Shown here: one piece after another, positions 7,058 through 13,157 of the stretch
Layout of the letters: the number at the start of each line of letters is the position of its first letter
How positions within the stretch are numbered: position 1 is the stretch's first letter
NCBI GenBank assembly: GCA_024277955.1
Contig: JAJRUE010000105.1
Location: forward strand, 1 to 15,157
DNA length: 15,157 bases
Source: Alphaproteobacteria bacterium
Lineage (GTDB): Bacteria; Pseudomonadota; Alphaproteobacteria; Rhodobacterales; Rhodobacteraceae
Reading direction: 5' to 3'
The notes under the pieces: model-generated
What the model saw: the letters and a program-made list of their open reading frames with translations, nothing else
Databases searched by the model: none
What the model was told of the DNA's origin: nothing
Position numbers and translations under genes: made by a program

Positions 7058-7233
7058 GGGATACTCCAGTCACGATTTCCTGTCACAGGATCGATTTTAT
7101 GTCAGCCTTGTTGACTTTCCAAGAATCAATTGCTAGCGATTCCCCGATTTCGCGAAATTTAATGTCCGAAACGGACCTAGATTGCGCAACAAATGCAAAT
7201 CGGCCCTCGTGCCGACCAGTTGGAGGATCCGCC
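7058..7233. promoter_or_regulatory. Divergent petP/ilvE control region with three dyads
   Basis: This 176-bp spacer is clearly richer in A/T than the genes around it. It holds CCTGT-C-ACAGG (7079-7089), the perfect 12-bp palindrome ATTTCGCGAAAT (7147-7158) and GTCCG-AAA-CGGAC (7164-7176). These are plausible operator sites for a dimeric regulator such as PetP or PetR. The symmetry is seen; binding is inference. Confidence 0.5.
7111..7139 (+). promoter_or_regulatory. Candidate sigma-70-type promoter for ilvE
   Basis: TTGACT (7111-7116) is followed, after 17 nt, by TAGCGA (7134-7139) with a TG one base upstream, as in extended -10 promoters. The -10 is a poor match. It would give a leader of roughly 85-90 nt that carries the 7147-7158 and 7164-7176 dyads. 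Confidence 0.3.
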
Positions 7234-8103
7234 ATGACGGGCGCTTATGATGATCGCGACGGTTACATCTGGATGGATGGTTCATTCATCAACTGGCGCG
7301 AAGCCAAGGTGCATATCCTGACCCACGCGATGCATTACGCCAGTTCGGTGTTCGAAGGCGAACGCGCCTACAATGGCAAGATCTTCAAGTCGCGCGAGCA
7401 TTCCGAGCGGCTGCACCGGTCGGCGAAACTGGTGGATTTCGAGATCCCCTGGTCGGTGGATGAACTGGAAAAGGCCAAGGAACAGACCCTGCGCGCGGCG
7501 CGCCTGAAAGATGCCTACGTGCGCGTCGTCGCCTGGCGCGGCGCCGGGCAGGACATGGGCGTTGCTTCGGCCCGCAACCCGGTCAATGTCGCCATCGCGA
7601 TCTGGGAATGGGGCGCCTATTACGGCGACGCCAAGATGAAGGGCGCCAAGCTGGACATTTCCAAATGGAAGCGCCCCAGCCCGGAAACCATCCCCTCTCA
7701 CGCCAAGGCCGCCGGTCTCTACATGATCTGCACCATGTCCAAGCACGCGGCCGAGGCCAAGGGCTGTTCGGACGCGCTGATGATGGACTATCGCGGCTAC
7801 GTCGCCGAAGCCACCGGCGCCAATATCTTCTTCGTGAAGGATGGCGAGGTGCACACGCCGCTGCCCGACTGCTTTCTGGACGGCATCACCCGGCAGACCG
7901 TGATCGGCATGCTCAAGGAGCGCGGCATCAAGGTGAACGAACGCCACATCATGCCCGACGAACTGGAAAGCTTCGAACAATGCTGGCTGACCGGCACCGC
8001 CGCCGAAGTCACCCCGGTGGGCCAGATCGGCGACTACAATTTCGAGGTCGGCGCGCTCACCCGCGACATCGCCGAAAGCTATGAAAACCTGGTGCGCGCA
8101 TAG
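7234..8103 (+). CDS. ilvE: Branched-chain amino acid aminotransferase
   Basis: IlvE is a PLP enzyme of fold type IV that moves the amino group between glutamate and the keto acids of leucine, isoleucine and valine, the last step of their synthesis and the first of their breakdown. At 289 aa it is the usual length. HYASSVFEGERAY (34-46) is the class IV N-terminal motif. Lys158 in SHAKAAGLY is the PLP-binding lysine. EATGANIFFVKDGEVHTP (192-209) and FLDGITRQTVI (214-224) are the standard PLP-phosphate and substrate-side motifs, and LTGTAAEVTPV (252-262) closes the site. The ATG at 7234 follows TGGAGGA; the frame is open upstream but runs through the promoter region. A D-amino acid aminotransferase or pabC-like lyase is less likely given these motifs. 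Confidence 0.95.
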   Translation: MTGAYDDRDGYIWMDGSFINWREAKVHILTHAMHYASSVFEGERAYNGKIFKSREHSERLHRSAKLVDFEIPWSVDELEKAKEQTLRAARLKDAYVRVVAWRGAGQDMGVASARNPVNVAIAIWEWGAYYGDAKMKGAKLDISKWKRPSPETIPSHAKAAGLYMICTMSKHAAEAKGCSDALMMDYRGYVAEATGANIFFVKDGEVHTPLPDCFLDGITRQTVIGMLKERGIKVNERHIMPDELESFEQCWLTGTAAEVTPVGQIGDYNFEVGALTRDIAESYENLVRA

Positions 8104-8141
8104 GGCGGCTTAACCCGGCGATAACCCTCGGGCGCTAGGCT

Positions 8142-8166
8142 GTATCCGGCAAACACATACGGATAC
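8142..8166 (+). promoter_or_regulatory. Inverted repeat overlapping the ribosome-binding region of the next gene
   Basis: GTATCCG (8142-8148) and CGGATAC (8160-8166) are perfect 7-nt arms around an 11-nt loop and end 4 nt before the ATG at 8171. The right arm contains the only Shine-Dalgarno-like bases (GGA), so folding could hide it. It could instead be an operator. Confidence 0.4.
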
Positions 8167-8170
8167 GGCC

Positions 8171-8599
8171 ATGCCCAGACGCCGCCTGAACCTGATCATC
8201 CCGGCCATGACCATTGCTGTGGCCCTGCCCGCGCTGCTGTCGCTCGGCTATTACAAGTTCACCGGCGACCCGACGCTGCGCCCGCTGGGCGTCACCATCG
8301 ACAGCCTGGCCGAAGTTGAAACAAAGGGCTACAGCGGCGGCGTCACGGTTGAAATCAACTGGGGGCGCGACGCCAAGACCCCCAACAGCCGCGCCCAGGT
8401 TTCCCAAGCGCTGGAAAAGGCGCTGTCGATCTACCCAGTGGACTACAGGGTGCGTATCCGCGAAATCCCCGGTGACCGGGTTGAGGTTTACTTCAGAACC
8501 GGCTCGACCCGCATCGGCCCCTATCCGCTTTCAAACGTCGCCGCCGGCATCCCGCCGGTTCTGGACGCCTACAACCTGGCCCAGCGTCCGATACCCTGA
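8171..8599 (+). CDS. Small membrane-anchored hypothetical protein
   Basis: The 142-aa protein starts with a basic patch (PRRR) and then one hydrophobic segment (about residues 8-27), so it is either N-terminally anchored or a secreted protein with an uncleaved signal. The remainder is a soluble alpha/beta domain of about 110 aa with regular spacing of charged and hydrophobic residues, for example VTVEINWGRD (58-67) and DYRVRIREIPGDRVEVYFRT (about 91-110). Codon third positions are strongly G/C, which supports real coding. It lies 67 bp downstream of ilvE. No known family is recognised. It probably acts in the periplasm or at the inner membrane. Confidence 0.7.
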   Translation: MPRRRLNLIIPAMTIAVALPALLSLGYYKFTGDPTLRPLGVTIDSLAEVETKGYSGGVTVEINWGRDAKTPNSRAQVSQALEKALSIYPVDYRVRIREIPGDRVEVYFRTGSTRIGPYPLSNVAAGIPPVLDAYNLAQRPIP

Positions 8600-8612
8600 C
8601 ACAACGCGGCCG

Positions 8613-8636
8613 CCAAGGTTTCTGCAAAAACCTTGG
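8613..8636. terminator. 9-bp hairpin between convergent genes
   Basis: CCAAGGTTT-CTGCAA-AAACCTTGG forms a perfect 9-bp stem 13 nt past the stop of the membrane-anchored protein gene. There is no T-run. It also falls inside reverse-strand sequence that looks coding (see the small Arg-rich gene), so it may be a chance feature of that frame. Confidence 0.4.
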
Positions 8637-8666
8637 CCCGGCGCCGCACCTCGGCCTGGCCGTCGG

Positions 8667-8888
8667 TCAATCCGGCGCCTGGCCGATACCGTGGCCGGCC
8701 CCGCCGGCATCGCGCCGCTCGAGCCTGACAAAGGCCCGCACCCGTGCCGGGCTGCCACGCTGCTCGGCTCGGCGCTTCAGCCGTTCGAACAGACGAGACG
8801 GCGCCTTGGCCCGTTCGATCCGCAGAAACTGCGCCAGCCGTGTGGGGGTGTTGCCGGGATCCCCCCGGCCTCTTGCAAACAAAGTCAT
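8667..8888 (-). CDS. Small Arg-rich hypothetical protein, possibly frameshifted at its 3' end
   Basis: The 73-aa frame begins with an ATG preceded, after a 5-nt gap, by GGGAGGT (8900-8894), one of the best Shine-Dalgarno sequences in the window. The product is very basic (about 15 Arg). After the TGA at 8667 the adjacent frame reads on with strong G/C third positions (LTDGQAEVRR, then RAKVFAETLAAAL) to a stop at 8569. One inserted base near 8667-8672 would join the two into a protein of about 105 aa. So this is a short gene, a frameshifted one, or a sequencing error. No family is recognised. It is the only gene candidate in 8600-9072; the rest of that stretch shows nothing else convincing. 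Confidence 0.45.
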   Translation of the reverse strand: MTLFARGRGDPGNTPTRLAQFLRIERAKAPSRLFERLKRRAEQRGSPARVRAFVRLERRDAGGAGHGIGQAPD

Positions 8889-8893
8889 GTCGG

Positions 8894-8959
8894 ACCTCCC
8901 ATGATGTCCGCGCTTGTCCGCGCGGCTCGATCATACCACGTCCGCCCCAACCCCGGCAA
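8894..8959 (-). promoter_or_regulatory. Candidate promoter, leader hairpin and Shine-Dalgarno for the small Arg-rich gene
   Basis: On the reverse strand TTGCCG (8959-8954), an 18-nt spacer and TATGAT (8935-8930) form a fair -35/-10 pair. Between it and the GGGAGGT (8900-8894) lies a perfect hairpin CCGCGC-GGACAA-GCGCGG (8925-8908). The order promoter, hairpin, Shine-Dalgarno, ATG supports transcription of the small gene. Confidence 0.4.
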
Positions 8960-9072
8960 ATCACGCCTTCGCGCCCAATGCCGCGCCCGCCCCCACTTTA
9001 CCTTTGCCCCGGATTGAGACAAAGACACCCTGCCGTACCGGCGCATGCACCGACCAGGAACCGGATGACCCC

Positions 9073-9360
9073 ATGATACGCCACATCGTCTTTTTCAGCG
9101 CCCGGAACCCGGCCGACATCGACCGCATCCTCGAAGGCCTGCGCACGCTCCAGGACATCCCGCACGCCAGCCTGCTCGAAGTCCGGCCCAACGTGCGCAC
9201 CGACCAGCTGTCGGGCGAGGTTGACGTGGTCGTCTACGGCGAGTTTGCCGACCAGGCCGCGCTCGACGCCTACAAGGCGCACCCGCTCTATGAAAAATCC
9301 ATCTCGATCGTGCGCCCGCTGCGCGAACTACGCATCGCCGCCGATATCGAGACCACCTGA
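9073..9360 (+). CDS. Dabb (stress-responsive A/B barrel) domain protein
   Basis: The 95-aa protein is a single Dabb domain: it starts MIRHIVFF, the first beta strand typical of the family, has GEVDVVVYGEFADQAALDAY (48-67), and ends its core with AHPLYEK (69-75). These small dimeric ferredoxin-like barrels are widespread, and most bacterial members have no assigned reaction. The ATG at 9073 was chosen because the domain begins there; the open frame upstream to 8914 is Pro/Ala-rich and unconserved in appearance. AGGA lies about 13-16 nt upstream. The last 33 nt overlap the 3' end of pabB on the other strand, so the two genes are convergent and share coding DNA. Confidence 0.88.
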   Translation: MIRHIVFFSARNPADIDRILEGLRTLQDIPHASLLEVRPNVRTDQLSGEVDVVVYGEFADQAALDAYKAHPLYEKSISIVRPLRELRIAADIETT

Positions 9361-10500
9361 CCCACCGTCGCCGCCACCGGCCCCCGCCCCGATATCGGCA
9401 AACCGCGCCTTGAGCAGAGCCTCGTCATATTCGGCCCGGGCCGAGCTGTCATAAACCACCCCGCCGCCAACGTTCAGCCGAATCTCGCCGCCCTGCATCA
9501 GCATGGTGCGAATCGCCACGTTGAATTCGGCTCCGCCATCGGGCGCCAGCCAGCCGATCGCCCCGCAATAGACATCGCGCGGCGCGCGCTCGACCTCGCG
9601 AATGATCTCCATCGCCCGGATCTTGGGCGCCCCGGTGACCGAGCCACAAGGAAACAGCGCCGCGAACAGATCGGCCAGACCGGTGCCCGGCACCACCTCG
9701 CCGCGCACCTGAGACACCATCTGATGCACCGTCGCATAAGTCTCTATTTCGAACAATTCCGGCACCCGCACCGACCCGACCCGGGCAATGCGCGATATGT
9801 CGTTGCGCAGCAGATCGACGATCATCAGGTTCTCGGCCCGGTCCTTTTGCGAACAGGCCAGACGGGCGCGCAACATCGCGTCCTCGGCCTCGGTGGCGCC
9901 GCGGCGCATGGTGCCTTTCATCGGCCGGGTCTCGATCACGCCCTCCGGCGACAGGCGGAAAAACAGTTCGGGCGATAGCGACAGAACCGCCGCGCCCGCC
10001 AGTTCGACCAGGGCGGCGTGGCGCACCGGCTGGCGGGCGCGCAATGCCTCGAACAGCGCCCCCGGCGCATCGCCGCTGCGCGCCCGCATCGAAAACGTCA
10101 GGTTCACCTGATAGACGTCCCCGGCCCGGATATAGTCATGCACCTTCTCGAACGCCGCGCGATAGGGCTCGAACCCCAGATCCGGCGCGGGCGCGCTCAT
10201 CCCCGCAACCGGCCCCGCGCCGCTGGTCCAGGGTTTCGGCCCCTCGAACGCCCCGAACAGCATCAGCGGCACCGCCCGCCCGTCGGGCAGCAGATGGCGC
10301 AACCGCTGGTCCAGGCAATAGCCCAGCTCGTAGCTGGCATAGCCCGCCAGCCACAGCCCGTCGCGCCGCGCCGCCTCGATCTGCGCAAAGGCCGCCCCCA
10401 CCTCGCCGGGCTCATCGGCGCGGATCAGATAGCGCGGCGCCACGAATTCGGTGCCGCCCGCAATCGGCCCGCCGCCAAAGATCACCCGCCGTTCATCCAT
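9328..10500 (-). CDS. pabB: Aminodeoxychorismate synthase component I
   Basis: PabB converts chorismate plus ammonia (from the PabA glutaminase, not in this window) into 4-amino-4-deoxychorismate on the way to p-aminobenzoate and folate. The chorismate-binding domain carries YQVNLT (130-135), SLSPELFF (174-181), TRPMKGT (191-197) with Lys195 at the position that marks PabB over anthranilate synthase, ENLMIVDLLRND (223-234), CGSVTGAPK (285-293) and GAIGW (313-317). At 390 aa it is shorter than E. coli PabB, mainly at the N-terminus, as is common in this bacterial group. The tail after about residue 371 is Gly-rich and is encoded over the antisense of the Dabb gene end. It starts within queG (8-nt overlap, ATGGATGA), so the two are probably co-translated. 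No pabC lies next to it. Confidence 0.92.
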   Translation of the reverse strand: MDERRVIFGGGPIAGGTEFVAPRYLIRADEPGEVGAAFAQIEAARRDGLWLAGYASYELGYCLDQRLRHLLPDGRAVPLMLFGAFEGPKPWTSGAGPVAGMSAPAPDLGFEPYRAAFEKVHDYIRAGDVYQVNLTFSMRARSGDAPGALFEALRARQPVRHAALVELAGAAVLSLSPELFFRLSPEGVIETRPMKGTMRRGATEAEDAMLRARLACSQKDRAENLMIVDLLRNDISRIARVGSVRVPELFEIETYATVHQMVSQVRGEVVPGTGLADLFAALFPCGSVTGAPKIRAMEIIREVERAPRDVYCGAIGWLAPDGGAEFNVAIRTMLMQGGEIRLNVGGGVVYDSSARAEYDEALLKARFADIGAGAGGGDGGSGGLDIGGDA

Positions 10501-11551
10501 CGCCCGCGCCCTTCGCAGCCCCCAGCCGCATCACCGCCCAGCGCGCCGCATCCGCCAACGTTTCATCTGCATCCGCCAGCCGCGCCCGCGCCGCCCCAAG
10601 CAAGCGCCGATCCCCGGAATTGCCGATCGCATACAACACGTTTCGCACCAGCCGCGCCCAGCCGATCCGCTTGATCGGACTGCCCGAAAACATCGCCCGG
10701 AACCCGGCGTCATCCAGCCCGGCCAGCATGTCCAGACGCGGCGCCGCCAGATCGTCGCGCGCCCGATAGCGCATCTCGCGCGCCGAAACCGCAAACTTGT
10801 TCCAGGGGCAAACCGCCAGGCAATCGTCGCAGCCATAGATCCGGTTGCCCAGCGCCGGGCGCAGAGCCTCGTCCACCGGCCCCTTGTGCTCGATCGTCAG
10901 GTAGGAAATGCAGCGCCGCGCATCCAGCCGGTATGGCCCCACAAAGGCCTCGGTCGGGCAGACATCCAGGCAGGCCCGGCACGACCCGCAGTGATCCTCG
11001 CCCGGCGCATCCACCGGCAGCTCGACCGTGGTAAAGATCGCGCCCAGGAAAAACCAGTTGCCCAGATCGCGGCTCACCAGATTGGTATGCTTGCCCTGCC
11101 AGCCCAGTCCCGCCGCCGCCGCCAGCGGCTTTTCCATCACCGGCGCGGTATCGACGAACACCTTGATCCCGGCGCCGGGCGCTTGCTCGATCAGCCAGCG
11201 CCCGACCCGCTTGAGCCGCTTCTTGACGATGTCATGATAGTCTCTATTGCGTGCATAAACGCTGATCGCAGCACGATCGCGGTGCGCCAGAACCGCCAGC
11301 GGATCCGCGTCAGGCGTATAGACCTCGGCCAGCATGATCACCGAACGCGCCTCCTCCCACAGGGCCGCCGGATTGCCGCGCCAGTGCATCCGCTCGGCCA
11401 TCCAACCCATCTGCCCGTGGCGACCCGCATCCACAAAATCGCGCAGCCGCGCCGGCAGCTCCGGCACCGCGTCCGGGCGCATCACCCCCATGGCGGCAAA
11501 GCCCTCGGCCAGTGCCCGCTCCCTCAGCCGCTCCTTCAGAGCTTCGGCCAC
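10493..11551 (-). CDS. queG: Epoxyqueuosine reductase
   Basis: QueG makes the last step of queuosine synthesis, reducing epoxyqueuosine at position 34 of GUN-anticodon tRNAs with a cobalamin cofactor and two [4Fe-4S] clusters. The 352-aa protein shows Asp134 in VDTAPVMEK (the catalytic acid), GKHTNL (153-158), the first cluster CGSCRACLDVCPTEA (188-202), Cys214 in RRCISY, and the second cluster CDDCLAVCPWN (241-251). A C-terminal helical, HEAT-like region (about 275-345) would bind tRNA. All eight cluster cysteines are present. The start is GTG with AAGGGGG four bases upstream; that Shine-Dalgarno continues from the AGAAGAA of the repeat module. It lies between GST and pabB on the same strand. 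Confidence 0.95.
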   Translation of the reverse strand: MAEALKERLRERALAEGFAAMGVMRPDAVPELPARLRDFVDAGRHGQMGWMAERMHWRGNPAALWEEARSVIMLAEVYTPDADPLAVLAHRDRAAISVYARNRDYHDIVKKRLKRVGRWLIEQAPGAGIKVFVDTAPVMEKPLAAAAGLGWQGKHTNLVSRDLGNWFFLGAIFTTVELPVDAPGEDHCGSCRACLDVCPTEAFVGPYRLDARRCISYLTIEHKGPVDEALRPALGNRIYGCDDCLAVCPWNKFAVSAREMRYRARDDLAAPRLDMLAGLDDAGFRAMFSGSPIKRIGWARLVRNVLYAIGNSGDRRLLGAARARLADADETLADAARWAVMRLGAAKGAGDG

Positions 11552-11560
11552 GCCGCCCCC

Positions 11561-11583
11561 TTCTTCTGTCCGAAAATATCCTC
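11561..11583 (-). repeat. 3'-end repeat module, single copy (copy 5)
   Basis: Read on the reverse strand: GAGGATATTT (11583-11574), then 6 nt, then AGAAGAA (11567-11561). It is preceded by ATTCACCCC, as in copy 1 (919-928, one more C). There is no facing arm and no 28-nt tail, as expected where the next gene (queG) runs the same way. Confidence 0.7.
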
Positions 11584-11593
11584 GGGGTGAATT

Positions 11594-11633
11594 GCCCCCG
11601 GCGCAGGCGGGGGCAAGAGGGGCAGACAGCCCC
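11594..11633 (-). terminator. Tandem GC hairpins after the GST gene
   Basis: On the reverse strand GGGGC-TGTCT-GCCCC (11633-11619) is followed by GCCCCCG-CCTGCGC-CGGGGGC (11614-11594). The first has the same stem core and loop as 885-901. They lie 14 nt past the GST stop and just ahead of repeat copy 5. They may stop or attenuate reading into queG; this is inferred. Confidence 0.55.
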
Positions 11634-11647
11634 TGTCCCGCGCGCCC

Positions 11648-12313
11648 CTAGAAATCCAGATCCGCATAATGCGCCGGCGCCGGGAACCCCGGCACGTGAT
11701 CAGCCAGGATCGACCGGAACGCCGGGCGCGACTTGATCTTCGCATACCAGTCCTTGACGTTTGCATTCCGGTTCCAGTCCACATCCGAAATATAGTCCAG
11801 CGCCGACAGATGCGCCGCGGCGGCGAAATCCGCCAGCGTCATCACATCGCCCGCCAGCCAACGCCGCTGGTCCAGCAGCCACCCCATGTAATCCAGATGA
11901 AACTTGATCGCCCGCGCCCCCGCCTTGACGTTGCCGCTGTCCGGATAACCCTGCCCCATCACCTTCTTGTTCACCCGCTCGTACAGCAGTTTCGAGGTCA
12001 CCTCGTGGTGGAACTTGTCATCGAACCAATGCACCAGCCGCCGCGCTTCGTAGCGCATCGCGGCATCGCCGGGCAGCAGCGGCGGCTCGGGGTGGGTTTC
12101 CTCGATATATTCGCAGATCGCGGTGCTTTCGGCCATGGTCCGCCCGTCCATCTTCAGCACCGGCACCTTGCCCGCAGGGTTGCGCCGCAGAAAATCCGGA
12201 TCCTGTTCCCAGTATCTTTCTTCGACCAGCTCGACCTCCAGCCGCTTTTCCCCAAGGCTCAGCCGCACCTTCCGGCAAAACGGCGACAACGGTACATGGA
12301 ACAATCTGATCAT
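11648..12313 (-). CDS. Glutathione S-transferase family protein
   Basis: The 221-aa protein has a thioredoxin-like N-terminal domain (1-78) and an all-helical C-terminal domain. SPFCRKVR (10-17) gives candidate catalytic Ser10 or Cys13. GKVPVL (48-53) holds the cis-proline Pro51, and AESTAICEYIEE (61-72) has the Glu-Ser pair that binds the glutathione gamma-glutamyl group. TLADF (159-163) is the N-capping box of the helical domain. All family landmarks are intact, so it should bind glutathione, but the substrate is unknown. GGAAGG precedes the ATG. It lies 51 bp downstream of mtgA, with queG after it. Detoxification or a disulfide-reductase role are both possible. Confidence 0.92.
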   Translation of the reverse strand: MIRLFHVPLSPFCRKVRLSLGEKRLEVELVEERYWEQDPDFLRRNPAGKVPVLKMDGRTMAESTAICEYIEETHPEPPLLPGDAAMRYEARRLVHWFDDKFHHEVTSKLLYERVNKKVMGQGYPDSGNVKAGARAIKFHLDYMGWLLDQRRWLAGDVMTLADFAAAAHLSALDYISDVDWNRNANVKDWYAKIKSRPAFRSILADHVPGFPAPAHYADLDF

Positions 12314-12364
12314 CGGCCTTCCCGCAAATCATTTCCCCCTCAATGGCCCGTCGCAGCGCGATTT

Positions 12365-13114
12365 TCAATCCTCGAAACAGGCCGCCCGCCCATCCGCCCG
12401 AATCGTCGCCGCGCCATCGGCGATCGCCCGCGCACGCTTGCGCACAAAGGTCGAAGGCCGTCCCGCATCCCGCCCCTTGGGGTCCGGCAACACCGCCGCC
12501 AGCAACGCCGCCTGCCCCGGCGTCAGCGCCTCGGGCCCGACGCGGAAAGCGCGCCGCGCCGCCGCTTCCACCCCGAATACTCCTTCGCCGAACTCGGCCA
12601 CGTTCAGATAGACCTCGAGGATCCGCCGCTTTGTCCAGACCGCCTCGACCACCGGCGTCAGCACCGCTTCCAGCGCCTTGCGCGGCCAGCTTCGCCCCTG
12701 CCACAGAAACACGTTCTTGACCACCTGCTGCGAAATCGTCGACGCCCCGCGCCCCGATCCATCGTCCAGCGCCTTGCGGATCGCCGCCATGTCGAAGCCC
12801 CAGTGCAGGCAGAAATTCGCATCCTCTGCCGCCACCACCGAGCGCGCCATCGCCGGCGCGATTTCGTCCAGCCCGACCCACTGGCGGTCGACCCCGCCCA
12901 GCCGCCGGCTTTCGGAAAGGATATAGGGCGTGGTCGGCGGGTTGATCACCGAAAACGCCAGAACCGCCAGCAGAACCAGCGCCACCGCCAGCCCCAGTGC
13001 GCGCAACACCCAGCGCCGCAGCCGCCGCCACAACGCCACCCGCCCCCGGCCCGCGCCACCGCGCAGCCCGGTAATTTTCTTGGATGTTCTGGTCTTTTTC
13101 GCTGCCCGTGCCAC
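12365..13114 (-). CDS. mtgA: Monofunctional biosynthetic peptidoglycan transglycosylase
   Basis: MtgA polymerises lipid II into glycan strands at the outer face of the inner membrane, without a penicillin-binding domain. The protein is about 249 aa: a very basic cytoplasmic N-terminus (1-34), one membrane segment (about 36-57), then a GT51 domain. Glu97 in AAEDANFCLHWGFD is the catalytic acid; GASTISQQVVKN (123-134) and RRILEVYLNVAEFGEGVFG (163-181) are the following family blocks. The GTG at 13114 was chosen for its MARAAKK start with AAGGGGG upstream; the frame is open to a TTG at 13150 (261 aa), 7 nt after the Hint gene, so the start is uncertain. No transpeptidase domain follows. The family call is firm. 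Confidence 0.92.
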   Translation of the reverse strand: MARAAKKTRTSKKITGLRGGAGRGRVALWRRLRRWVLRALGLAVALVLLAVLAFSVINPPTTPYILSESRRLGGVDRQWVGLDEIAPAMARSVVAAEDANFCLHWGFDMAAIRKALDDGSGRGASTISQQVVKNVFLWQGRSWPRKALEAVLTPVVEAVWTKRRILEVYLNVAEFGEGVFGVEAAARRAFRVGPEALTPGQAALLAAVLPDPKGRDAGRPSTFVRKRARAIADGAATIRADGRAACFED

Positions 13115-13157
13115 GGCCCCCTTTAGCCACGGCCCACCCTTGGCGGTCAACCCCGCG

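Noticed and set aside
7099..7233. N-terminal extension of ilvE
   Set aside because: The region is A/T-rich, holds the promoter and dyads, and the ATG at 7234 has its own Shine-Dalgarno and gives the family N-terminus.
8914..9072. N-terminal extension of the Dabb gene
   Set aside because: The extra 53 codons are Pro/Ala-rich; the Dabb domain starts exactly at the ATG at 9073.
12018..13130. 370-codon reverse frame running through mtgA into GST, as if a fusion
   Set aside because: It is out of frame with both real genes; the mtgA and GST frames carry the catalytic motifs.
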